Shown here in pieces: positions 44,985 to 52,858 of a DNA stretch of 64,000 bases; the first letter of the stretch is position 1; each line of letters begins with the position of its first letter. This DNA is from Glutamicibacter sp002979865 (GTDB lineage Bacteria; Actinomycetota; Actinomycetes; Actinomycetales; Micrococcaceae): contig NZ_CP188297.1 of NCBI RefSeq assembly GCF_050030965.1, positions 3,472,001-3,536,000 of the forward strand, given 5' to 3'. Below the pieces are notes generated by a model. The model searched no databases. It worked only from the letters and a program-made list of their open reading frames with translations, and was not told the origin of the DNA. The translations under genes and the position numbers were made by a program.

Positions 44985-45011
44985 GGGAATTATTTCCGAG
45001 TGCCAAACGTT
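44985..45011 (+). promoter_or_regulatory. SigR/SigH-type promoter of rbpA
   Basis: GGGAAT (44985-44990), exactly 18 nt, then GTT (45009-45011): the consensus of the oxidative/disulfide-stress ECF sigma factor SigR (SigH in mycobacteria). It ends 41 nt before the rbpA ATG. In Streptomyces rbpA is a SigR target, which supports the call. Confidence 0.65.
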
Positions 45012-45052
45012 GGTACGTGTAGCGAATTCTTCAATCATCGCGGAGGGAAAAC

Positions 45053-45400
45053 ATGAGCGATCGCAGCCTACGAGGCATGCGCCTGGGTGCACAGAGCATG
45101 GAATCTGAGGCAGGTGTGGAGCCGGCTGCCCGTCAGCGTGTGGAATACCGTACCGAAGAGGGCGAGACCGTCTTCGTCGTCTTTGCTGCCGAAGCTGAAA
45201 TTCCAGCAACCTGGCACACCAAGACCGGTAAGGAAGCCAAGCTCGTCCACGGCGAAGCCAAGGCCGAAGAACCGGGCAATGAAAAGCCTGTCCGTACCCA
45301 CTGGGACATGCTTCTTGAGCGCCGTTCCGAAGAAGAACTGGAAAAGACTCTGGCAGACCGCCTCCAGCAGCTGCGCGCTGCTCGCGGGGAAACTGCCTAA
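45053..45400 (+). CDS. rbpA: RNA polymerase-binding protein RbpA
   Basis: Essential actinobacterial factor that binds RNA polymerase and the principal sigma factor and stabilises the open complex, 115 residues. It begins MSDRSLRGMRLGAQS; RQRVEYRTEEGETVFVVFAAE, given here as QRVEYRTEEGETVFVVF, and IPATWHTKTGKEA form the core domain; PVRTHWDMLLERRSEEELE is the sigma-interaction region. AGCGGAGGG-like ribosome site (GGAGGG) lies 7-12 nt before the ATG. It is monocistronic with its own terminator and a SigR-type promoter. Confidence 0.96.
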   Translation: MSDRSLRGMRLGAQSMESEAGVEPAARQRVEYRTEEGETVFVVFAAEAEIPATWHTKTGKEAKLVHGEAKAEEPGNEKPVRTHWDMLLERRSEEELEKTLADRLQQLRAARGETA

Positions 45401-45457
45401 TCTCCCCCACGCACGGTTCCATGCTGCCTTAGCATGGCCGTAGGGGCTTGGTTGAGG

Positions 45458-45492
45458 GCTGGGTTTGATAACCGTTGGTTATCAAACCCAGC
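45458..45492 (+). terminator. Terminator of rbpA
   Basis: A perfect 16-bp stem (GCTGGGTTTGATAACC / GGTTATCAAACCCAGC) with a GTT loop, 57 nt past the rbpA stop, followed by TCTCACTCTTTT. Confidence 0.88.
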
Positions 45493-45697
45493 TCTCACTC
45501 TTTTGCCTGGCTGCTATGGGGCTCAATGGCCACGCCCAGTATTTTCAACTGCGTCAAAGAGCCTGCATGAAATTGCGCGGCCAGCGCCGCCGGCCTAAGC
45601 AGCTTCGTAGAAGCTATCTTCATCCTGCACAGTCCGCCTTTGGGGCGGCGGGCTGGTTTGTATTTCACTGCCTGCCCGAGACCTGATGATGAATCCT

Positions 45698-45751
45698 GGT
45701 TAAACGAACTGGCGTGCAACGATCAATCGTTGCACGCCAGTTCGCTTAACC
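45698..45751 (-). terminator. Terminator of the mannosyltransferase gene
   Basis: A 25-bp stem with one mismatch (45698-45723 with 45726-45751) and a 2-nt loop, 7 nt past the minus-strand gene's stop. Confidence 0.85.
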
Positions 45752-45758
45752 ACGGGAA

Positions 45759-46487
45759 TTACTTCTTGGAAGTCAGCTTCTTCCACCGGGCACCCAGGCC
45801 CCAGCGGGTGACATTCCACATTGCTTCGAACACAATGTTGCCGCTCATCTTCGACGCGCCCAGTTCGCGCTCTACGAAGGTCACGGGAACTTCAACGATC
45901 GTCTTGCGCAGCATGGCCACGCGGAAGGTCATGTCCACCTGGAAGCCGTAGCCGCGCGACTCAACGGCGTCAAAATCGATTGCTTCCAGGGTTTCGCGCT
46001 TGAAGGCGCGGTAGCCTGCGGTGATGTCGCGCAGAGGCAAGCCCAGCATGGTGCGCGAGTAGAAGCTGCCGCCGCGCGAGATGATCTTGCGCAGCATTGG
46101 CCAGTTCACGACTTCGCCGCCCTTGACCCAACGCGAACCGATTACGAGATCTGCGCCCGCGGCACTGGCTTCCAAAAGGCGGGGAAGCTGCTCTGGCATA
46201 TGCGAGCCATCGGCATCCATCTCTACCAGTACGTCGTAGTCGCGAGCCAACGCCCATTCGAAACCTGCAATGTAGGCGGCTCCCAGGCCATCCTTGCCGG
46301 TACGGTGCAATACGTGGATATTCGAGTCCTCAGCAGCCATCTTGTCTGCTAGTTCTCCGGTGCCGTCAGGCGAGTTATCATCAACGATCAATACATCCGA
46401 GTCAGGAACTGCGGTACGCAAGCGTCCTACGGTCAGCGGGAGCGACTCCAGTTCGTTGTAAGTCGGAATGATTGTAATGACGCGCAC
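45759..46487 (-). CDS. ppm1: Polyprenol-monophosphomannose synthase
   Basis: GT2 glycosyltransferase that makes polyprenyl-phosphate mannose, the donor for extracytoplasmic mannosylation of lipoglycans and proteins. It has 242 residues. IIPTYNELESLP, VDDNSPDGTG (nucleotide site), VEMDADGSHMPEQL (metal-binding DxD) and SRGYGFQVDMTFRV fit DPM1-type enzymes. No C-terminal membrane helix is present, and no fused or adjacent acyltransferase (Lnt) gene as in mycobacteria. GTG start. Confidence 0.93.
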   Translation of the reverse strand: MRVITIIPTYNELESLPLTVGRLRTAVPDSDVLIVDDNSPDGTGELADKMAAEDSNIHVLHRTGKDGLGAAYIAGFEWALARDYDVLVEMDADGSHMPEQLPRLLEASAAGADLVIGSRWVKGGEVVNWPMLRKIISRGGSFYSRTMLGLPLRDITAGYRAFKRETLEAIDFDAVESRGYGFQVDMTFRVAMLRKTIVEVPVTFVERELGASKMSGNIVFEAMWNVTRWGLGARWKKLTSKK

Positions 46488-46898
46488 GCGGCGGCACCTT
46501 TCTGGGTATACAACACAAAGCCTCTTGCCTGCTCGGCGTCGACTGCATCGCTTATGCAGGACACCGGGTCGAAAAGAGTTAATCCAAACTCAAAGTATAG
46601 TCATCATTTGCCAATCAGCGCGCTGGAGACACCGCATTAACGAACGATCCTCAGTGACTTCGGCCCTATTCTCCACGCCGAAAGGCACAGAGAATGTTAT
46701 CTAAGGTCACTGAGGATCGTTGTTTAAATTGCGTAGTTTCCAACGCAATGCATGTGCATCTCGAAGAGGCGCTTAGACCAGCCTAGTGGGTACCCCACCT
46801 AGGCTGTCAACCATCAAATGACTTCACTCTTTACCTAGACACCACTAGTCAGGGCAAATTTTGCGAATTCATTCTGCTTATTGAGCATCTGTTTCGCT
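46488..46898. other. Intergenic region ppm1 / amidohydrolase
   Basis: About 410 bp with a large hairpin at 46643-46721 and no supported gene. The ppm1 promoter should lie in the left part. Confidence 0.5.
46643..46721 (-). terminator. Large two-part hairpin between ppm1 and amidohydrolase
   Basis: A perfect 16-bp outer stem (46643-46658 AACGATCCTCAGTGAC with 46706-46721) encloses 47 nt in which TTCGGC (46659-46664) can pair with GCCGAA (46677-46682), stacking directly on the outer stem. It may terminate the amidohydrolase transcript from the right, although it is 180 nt past that stop. Confidence 0.5.
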
Positions 46899-48503
46899 TT
46901 AAGCCGATTCGCTTGGCTCAAGGGTATTGAAAAGCGTGATTCCAGCGCGTACTGTACGCAGGCACTGCGGAATTTCCTCATCAACGACCGGAAGCATCGG
47001 AGTTCCAGCTCGTGCATCGGTACTCCAAGAACTGATTCGGACGTCCGGAGTTTGCACAGCAAGTTCAGAGGCAGTCCACACTGCAAAAGTCGCCGGCGCG
47101 CCGATCACGAGCTGCCCGGCGAACGGGTTCATCTCGCCCATGGCGCGGTAGGTGGATCGGGTTTGAGCCAAGAAGGCCGCACGAGCCGAAATGCGAGCCT
47201 CAGCATTCGTCATGTTCATGCCGGCGCGAACAACCTGCCAGCCATCAACCTCCGTTACCGGAGCATCAGAGCCAAGCACCATTGGCACACCAGCCGAAAG
47301 CATAGCGGAGAGGTTGTTCATCGATGCTGCGCGCTCCCCCAGGCGCTGCGCGTACATGCCGTTCGAGCCGCCCCACGCCTGGTCGAAGACCGGCTGCATC
47401 GAAACCATGATGGCGTACTGCAGCAAACGGGCCCGCGAGTCTTCATCAACCATCTCGACATGCTCCAGACGGTGCCGGCACATCTGCAGCTTAGCTGCCC
47501 CAATCTGCTCAGCAGCCAGGTCAAAACCTGCCAACACCTCGTCCAGGGCGCCGTCTCCGATCACATGGAACGAGGCCTGGATCCCCCGGGAACTGCAAGC
47601 GACCAGGTGGGCCGCAATTTCGTCACGCTTCAGGTACAGGGTGCCGCGTTCGCCCGGCTGATCGCTGTAGTCTTCGCGTAGGTACGCCGTGTGGCTGCCT
47701 AGCGAACCATCCACGCGAAGATCGCCACCCAAGCCCAGCACCTTTCCCGTTGGGAAGGATGCGACCAGCTCCTGGGCGATGTCTGCATCGCTAACCAGTT
47801 CGCCCCAGTAGGCATGGACTTGCGGCAGTTCAGGGTTGTCGATGGCCAGCAACTGCTCCAGCGCCTCTCGGCCCTCAATATGCGGGGCCGCCATCTCCAC
47901 AACGCTGGCGAAACCACGCGAGGCGTAGTGCTCCAGTGCCAGGCGCTGGTATTCCTGTTCGGCCTTCTGCGTATTGGTGAGGGCTTCACGCACGGCGTCG
48001 TGATCCGCACCAGAAATGATGCCAGCGGCGAGGTGGCCCAGGTCCAGCAGATCCAGCAGTTCCCGATTGACCAGGGCACTGTGCACATCGCGACGCGCCA
48101 GGTAATAGCCGCGGCCTTCCGCGGCACTGGTCAGGTCGGTTTCCGCGGGCAGCTGCTGGTCAGCCCAGTTCGAGTTGTCCCACCCCTGAGCCAGGACCAG
48201 CTTGGTCGACTTCTGCGCCTGCTCGGCGACGAGGGAAAGCAGCGAAGAAGCCGAGGTTGCTGCACCCAAATCGGCTCCCGAAAGGGTGCGGCCCAAGGCG
48301 GCAAGGTGCGTGTGGGATTCGACGAACGCCGGGGTAATCAAACCACCATTGAGGTCGACCACTTCGTCGACGGCAGACGCATGGCGCTCGGCGGCGTCCT
48401 CGCCGCCCAACCATGAAATGGTGTCGCCGTCCACCACCATTGCGGTAGCAAATGGATCGGCCGCTGAGTAGATGGACCCGTTTCGGTAGAGTGTTTTTGC
48501 CAT
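46899..48503 (-). CDS. Amidohydrolase (YtcJ-like family 3)
   Basis: A 534-residue metal-dependent hydrolase. ITPAFVESHTHLAALGRT has the HxH metal pair; LGGDLRVDGSLGSHTAYL and ASFHVIGDGALDEVL (metal His) are YtcJ-type motifs; the late LGSDAPVTEVDGW supplies the catalytic Asp. Relatives act on N-substituted formamides or similar amides; the substrate here is unknown. The ATG at 48503 has AAGGGAG 7 nt upstream; an earlier in-frame start at 48527 is less likely. It lies 56 bp after helY on the same strand. Confidence 0.87.
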   Translation of the reverse strand: MAKTLYRNGSIYSAADPFATAMVVDGDTISWLGGEDAAERHASAVDEVVDLNGGLITPAFVESHTHLAALGRTLSGADLGAATSASSLLSLVAEQAQKSTKLVLAQGWDNSNWADQQLPAETDLTSAAEGRGYYLARRDVHSALVNRELLDLLDLGHLAAGIISGADHDAVREALTNTQKAEQEYQRLALEHYASRGFASVVEMAAPHIEGREALEQLLAIDNPELPQVHAYWGELVSDADIAQELVASFPTGKVLGLGGDLRVDGSLGSHTAYLREDYSDQPGERGTLYLKRDEIAAHLVACSSRGIQASFHVIGDGALDEVLAGFDLAAEQIGAAKLQMCRHRLEHVEMVDEDSRARLLQYAIMVSMQPVFDQAWGGSNGMYAQRLGERAASMNNLSAMLSAGVPMVLGSDAPVTEVDGWQVVRAGMNMTNAEARISARAAFLAQTRSTYRAMGEMNPFAGQLVIGAPATFAVWTASELAVQTPDVRISSWSTDARAGTPMLPVVDEEIPQCLRTVRAGITLFNTLEPSESA

Positions 48504-48559
48504 CAGCGTCTCCCTTTTCTCGTGCACTGGCTAATAAGATTTTCGGCTGGACCTGCTGG

Positions 48560-51343
48560 CTAGTCCAGCACGTTCGAGTAGGCCACTACACCGCGCTTGA
48601 TCTGGTCTACTGCCTTGTAGGCATTGCGAACCAGCAATGGCGGAAGGTCGCTATTCTTTGCGAACTGGTCCAAGGTGTCGATGACCTGCTTGGCCCAGCG
48701 CACGAAGTCACCCGGTGCCAGATCGGTACCGCGCAGCGCGCTGTTCAGGCTCGAACCGCGGGCCCACTTGTACATTGGCCAGATCAAACCGGATTCCGGT
48801 GGAGCGGTCGGGTCAAGGCCCAAGGCCTCTTCAGCGTCCGATAGCTCGCCCCAAATCTTGATGGTGCTATTCCAGATGTCATCGATCTTGCCCGTTGGCA
48901 TTTTCGGATCGGCACGGTCCCCGTCGCGGCGTGCCTGGTAGACCAGGCTGGCGACAACCGCGCAGAGTTCTTCCGCATTGAGCTGCGTGAGCTTGCCGGT
49001 CTCCAGGATTTGGCTGGTGAGCAGATCGCGGTCGCCATAGATGCGGCGCAGGCGGCGGCCCGAGTCGGTCAGCGCGAAATCTTCGCCGCCCTCGGAAGGC
49101 ACGAGGTATTCGAACTGCTCGAGCACTTTGCAGACCTTGTCGAACTGCGTGGCAATGGTATTGGTTCGCCCGCGGATGGCGCGACGGGCCTTGTCCGTGT
49201 CCTTCTTCAGCTTCCAGTACCTGTCGGCCCAGCGCATGTGCTGGTCCTTTTCCGAGCAGGCGTGGCAAGGATGGTCCTTGAGCTCCAGGCGCAGCGCGTT
49301 GATTTCACGCTCGAAGGAATCCGAGCCTTCGAAATCGAAGCTCTGTGCGTCCTGGCGTGGAGGACGCGACTCGTAGATCGCGTTGCGCAAGGATGAAGCA
49401 AGGTCCCGGCGCTCCTTCGGTGTGCGCCCGTTGAACCCCTTGGGAATCTTGATCCGCGAAATGATCTGCACTGGACCGTTGAGGTCTTCCACCGAGAGCC
49501 GGCGAAGCTGCGCTTCTTCGGTCAGCACGGTGTGTCGCGGGTTGTACATGGCCTTATCAAGCTCGACGACCACGGCGCGGCCGAAGCGGCGGCCACCTGG
49601 CAGGTCCACCACGTCGCCGCGGATCACGGCCTGCAGGGACTGCTCAGCTGCCGAACGGCGCTCGTGGCGGCGGTCCTTCGCAGCGTTCTTCTCGACCTGG
49701 GCCAGATTTCGTTGGAGTTTCAGGTACTCGGTGAAATCTCCGAGATGGCATTCCATCGATTTGGCGTAGCCGGCCAGGGATTCTTCCTTGGAACGCACCT
49801 GGCGCGCCATGCCCACCACCGAACGGTCCGCCTGGTACTGGGCAAAGGAGGTTTCGAGGATTTGACGAGTCTGCTCACGGCCAAACTGCGCCAGCAAGTT
49901 GGTGGACATGTTGTAGGTCGGACGGAACGAGGAATTCAGCGGATAGGTACGCTTCGAAGCGAGTCCTGCCAAGGATTCCGGTTCCAGGTCGGGGTTCCAG
50001 ACAACAATCGAATGGCCCTCGACATCAATGCCGCGGCGCCCGGCACGGCCGGTGAGCTGGGTGTATTCCCCCGAAGAGATCTGCACGTGGGATTCGCCGT
50101 TGAATTTGACCAGTTTTTCCAGCACGACCGAACGTGCTGGCATGTTCACTCCCAAGGCTAGGGTCTCGGTTGCGAACACCACCTTGATCAGGTTGCGCGC
50201 AAAGAGGTCTTCAACGATTTCCTTGAAGATCGGGAGCAGGCCGGCGTGGTGGGAAGCGAAGCCGCGAACCAGACCATCGCGCCAGGACCAGAATTCCAGA
50301 ACGTCCAGGTCTTCGCTGGGGATCCGGTAGGCGACTTCGTCCAGCGCTTGCGCGATCTCGGCGGCTTCTTCATTGGTCGTCAGGCGCAGGTCAGCCATGG
50401 CGCACTGCTGCACGGCCATATCGCAGCCCTTGCGGGAGAAAATGAAGAAAATAGCTGGCAGCAGAGCAGCACGGTCAAGCTTCCCGATAACCGCCGGACG
50501 GTTGATGCGGTGCCCCATGCCGGAACTGCGCTGGGGGCCACGGCCGCCGCGACCCCGGCCGCGCTGCACTCGGCCGCCAGGGCTGTGGGAGCGTACTAGT
50601 TTTCGCAGTTCGGGGTTGACCGAGGCCTTTGAATCGTCTTCAGCCACCTTGTCGAAGGCTACGTCTTCGGCAAACAGGTCGACCACGTTAGGGCCGACCA
50701 TGACGTGCTGGAAGAGCGGCACCGGGCGATGCTCGGAGACAATGACGTCGGTCTGGCCCCGGACGGTATCCAGCCAGCCACCGAATTCCTCGGCGTTGGA
50801 CACGGTTGCCGAGAGTGAAATGATCTGCACGTTGGACGGCAGATGGATGATGACTTCTTCCCATACGGCACCACGGAATTTATCGGCGAGGTAGTGGACC
50901 TCATCCATGATCACGTAGCCCAAGCCGTCGAGGGTTTGGGAATCCGCGTACAGCATATTGCGCAGCACTTCGGTGGTCATGACGACGATCTGCGCTTCGG
51001 AATTGATGGAGGTGTCGCCGGTCAGCAACCCGACCTTCTGCGCTCCATAGCGGTTGACCAGTTCCGAATACTTCTGGTTGCTCAGCGCCTTGATGGGCGT
51101 GGTGTAGAAAGCCTTGCGGTTCTCGCCTAGAGCCTGGTAGATGGCGTATTCGCCAACAACAGTTTTTCCGGCGCCGGTGGGCGCAGCGACCAGTACGCTG
51201 TGCCCTTCTGCGACCTTCTGGCAAGCTTCGGCCTGGAATGGATCCAGGTCGAAGGAGATGCTTGCCCGGAATTCAGGAAGTGCAGTGCCGTTTTCGACCT
51301 GCCGTGCCTTGGAATTCGCGTAGCGTTCCGCGGGTGAAGTCAC
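48560..51343 (-). CDS. helY: SKI2/Mtr4-like DEAD/DEAH-box RNA helicase (HelY)
   Basis: A 927-residue superfamily 2 helicase of the Ski2-like group. Walker A AAPTGAGKT, PIKALSNQKY (Ia), the MDEVHYL box (II), SLSATVSN (III), then VFATETLALGVNMPARSVV, given here as TLALGVNMPARSVV, and TGRAGRRGID (VI). A glycine/arginine-rich insert (RGRGRGGRGPQR) lies near residue 270, and a C-terminal helical domain follows. A role in RNA turnover is inferred from eukaryotic relatives. The GTG at 51343 (VTSPAERYANSK) lies after tatC; a start at 51430 would overlap tatC by 59 bp. Confidence 0.92.
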   Translation of the reverse strand: MTSPAERYANSKARQVENGTALPEFRASISFDLDPFQAEACQKVAEGHSVLVAAPTGAGKTVVGEYAIYQALGENRKAFYTTPIKALSNQKYSELVNRYGAQKVGLLTGDTSINSEAQIVVMTTEVLRNMLYADSQTLDGLGYVIMDEVHYLADKFRGAVWEEVIIHLPSNVQIISLSATVSNAEEFGGWLDTVRGQTDVIVSEHRPVPLFQHVMVGPNVVDLFAEDVAFDKVAEDDSKASVNPELRKLVRSHSPGGRVQRGRGRGGRGPQRSSGMGHRINRPAVIGKLDRAALLPAIFFIFSRKGCDMAVQQCAMADLRLTTNEEAAEIAQALDEVAYRIPSEDLDVLEFWSWRDGLVRGFASHHAGLLPIFKEIVEDLFARNLIKVVFATETLALGVNMPARSVVLEKLVKFNGESHVQISSGEYTQLTGRAGRRGIDVEGHSIVVWNPDLEPESLAGLASKRTYPLNSSFRPTYNMSTNLLAQFGREQTRQILETSFAQYQADRSVVGMARQVRSKEESLAGYAKSMECHLGDFTEYLKLQRNLAQVEKNAAKDRRHERRSAAEQSLQAVIRGDVVDLPGGRRFGRAVVVELDKAMYNPRHTVLTEEAQLRRLSVEDLNGPVQIISRIKIPKGFNGRTPKERRDLASSLRNAIYESRPPRQDAQSFDFEGSDSFEREINALRLELKDHPCHACSEKDQHMRWADRYWKLKKDTDKARRAIRGRTNTIATQFDKVCKVLEQFEYLVPSEGGEDFALTDSGRRLRRIYGDRDLLTSQILETGKLTQLNAEELCAVVASLVYQARRDGDRADPKMPTGKIDDIWNSTIKIWGELSDAEEALGLDPTAPPESGLIWPMYKWARGSSLNSALRGTDLAPGDFVRWAKQVIDTLDQFAKNSDLPPLLVRNAYKAVDQIKRGVVAYSNVLD

Positions 51344-51371
51344 TTGTGGTCGTTCACTTTCTTGCCCTGGT

Positions 51372-52238
51372 TCAGAGCTGGGATTTAGGTTCGTCAATCG
51401 AGCTAGGGGTTTCAATGCCAGAAGTTTCACCAGCTGCTAGGCGTTCATTCTCGGCTTCCCGTGCCGCCAGCTTCTTTGCGCGCTTCTTGTCGTTGAAGTG
51501 GCAGATCAAGGTGGCAACGGCGAAGGTGAGGAACAACGGTCCAGCCAACGCGAACATGGTGATTGCATCGCCGCCTGGTGCTGCCATAGCGGCAACCAGG
51601 GCGATGAGGAAGACGGTGATACGCCAGTTCTTCAAGATGAGCTTGGCTGGCAGGACGCCAACCATGTTCAGGCCAACCATCAGTACAGGTACCAGCATGG
51701 CCAAGCCGAATGCCAGGAGCAGGCGGAAGATAAACGGCAGGTACTCGGAAATGTTCAGCAGGTTATCCGAGTTCTCCGGCGACAGGCTAATGAAGAATTC
51801 CAGCGCAAACGGAAGAACGAAGTAGGCCATCGCCACGCCGCCGAGGAACAGCGGAACCGCGGCTGCTACGAAGCTGTAGCTCAAACGGCGCTCGTTCTTT
51901 TTCAGTCCCGGCACGATGAATGCCCACAGCTGGTAGAGCCACACCGGCGAGGAAACGATCAGGCCGACGAACAGCGCCACCTTGATCATGATGTCGAAGG
52001 GTGACATCACCGCGGTGAACACTACCGAGCCGCCGGCAGCTTTCACGGGTGCGATCAGCAAGGCAAGTAGCCAGTCGTATACGAAGAAACCGGCTACCGT
52101 GCCCAAGGTCAGCGCGATGAGCGACTTGAATAACCGGTTCCGTGCTTCAATCAGATGCTCTTTGAGAGCCATCCGACCTTCTGCGTCCTTGGCCCGCTTC
52201 TTCTTGCTGCGCGGGTTCTTGTCTTTATTTGTTGCCAC
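51372..52238 (-). CDS. tatC: Sec-independent protein translocase TatC
   Basis: Twin-arginine receptor subunit, 288 residues with six predicted helices. MALKEHLIEARNRLFKSLIAL holds the conserved N-terminal EHLxELRxR-type motif (here KEHLIEARNRLF); FEFFISLSPEN-like loop FALEFFISLSPEN and LLAFGLAMLVPVLM follow. The C-terminus is a long charged tail (AKKLAAREAENERLA). It lies 9 bp after tatA, in pafBC-orf-tatA-tatC-helY. Confidence 0.97.
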   Translation of the reverse strand: MATNKDKNPRSKKKRAKDAEGRMALKEHLIEARNRLFKSLIALTLGTVAGFFVYDWLLALLIAPVKAAGGSVVFTAVMSPFDIMIKVALFVGLIVSSPVWLYQLWAFIVPGLKKNERRLSYSFVAAAVPLFLGGVAMAYFVLPFALEFFISLSPENSDNLLNISEYLPFIFRLLLAFGLAMLVPVLMVGLNMVGVLPAKLILKNWRITVFLIALVAAMAAPGGDAITMFALAGPLFLTFAVATLICHFNDKKRAKKLAAREAENERLAAGETSGIETPSSIDEPKSQL

Positions 52239-52247
52239 TGAAGAGGT

Positions 52248-52463
52248 CTACGAGTTGTTCTTTTCGTTGGGGTTCGGATCATTGATGGTGCCATCAACGG
52301 TTTCAGATTTAGGATCATCATCCTTCATCTGGCGAACCTCGGACTTGAAAATGCGCAGCGACTGGCCCATCGAGCGAGCCAAGCCTGGAAGCTTTGGAGC
52401 GCCGAAAAGCAGCAGTGCAAGCACGATAATGATGACCAAATGCCATCCCTGTAAGCCACCCAT
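52248..52463 (-). CDS. tatA: Sec-independent protein translocase TatA
   Basis: Pore-forming Tat subunit, 71 residues. One N-terminal helix (WHLVIIIVLALLLFGAPKLP) with the FG hinge, then an amphipathic helix LARSMGQSLRIFKSEVRQM and an acidic tail. The ATG has AGAAGGGA upstream. It lies just before tatC. Confidence 0.96.
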   Translation of the reverse strand: MGGLQGWHLVIIIVLALLLFGAPKLPGLARSMGQSLRIFKSEVRQMKDDDPKSETVDGTINDPNPNEKNNS

Positions 52464-52495
52464 GTGGATTCCCTTCTCTCTATCTAAAGTCTACG

Positions 52496-52855
52496 TCAGA
52501 ACAAGCCAAGATCGCGCATGTTCTGAGCTTGGCCGCGCTGTGCGCGACGTGCGACGCGGCGAACTCGACGCGCCTCGATTCTTTCAGCTTTGCCCTTATC
52601 GCGAAGCTTTTTGATCTTCTCCGGATCCGCGTGCGTGGCATCGGTTCCGTGCGGGTAGCGACGAGGGTTCGCAGCGTACTCGACGACGGTGCCCTCCTGG
52701 CTTAAACTGGTGCTGATGTGATCCGCAGCGTCGCCCAGGCCCTCGACGACAGCCATTCCCCGTTTGAACAAACGGAAGCCGGCAAGTGCCGCAACAAGTA
52801 TTGTCGCCAAAACGAGCACAGTCCACAAAAGTACCCAAAACCACCAAGGAAGCAT
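52496..52855 (-). CDS. Small membrane protein, unknown
   Basis: A 119-residue protein with one N-terminal helix (FWVLLWTVLVLATILVAALAG) and a charged tail. RRYPHGTDATHADPEKIKKL is a distinctive stretch, followed by a very basic region (RIEARRVRRVARRAQRGQ). I recognise it only as a conserved hypothetical protein of Micrococcaceae. It starts 3 bp after pafBC and precedes tatA, so it is in the same operon. Confidence 0.75.
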   Translation of the reverse strand: MLPWWFWVLLWTVLVLATILVAALAGFRLFKRGMAVVEGLGDAADHISTSLSQEGTVVEYAANPRRYPHGTDATHADPEKIKKLRDKGKAERIEARRVRRVARRAQRGQAQNMRDLGLF

Positions 52856-52858
52856 CTA

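Larger units (their letters stand above)
45401..45757. other. Intergenic region rbpA / ppm1
   Basis: Holds two terminators (45458-45492 and 45698-45751), a small hairpin CCATGCT-N5-AGCATGG (45419-45437), and about 200 bp between them with no gene I can support. Confidence 0.5.
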
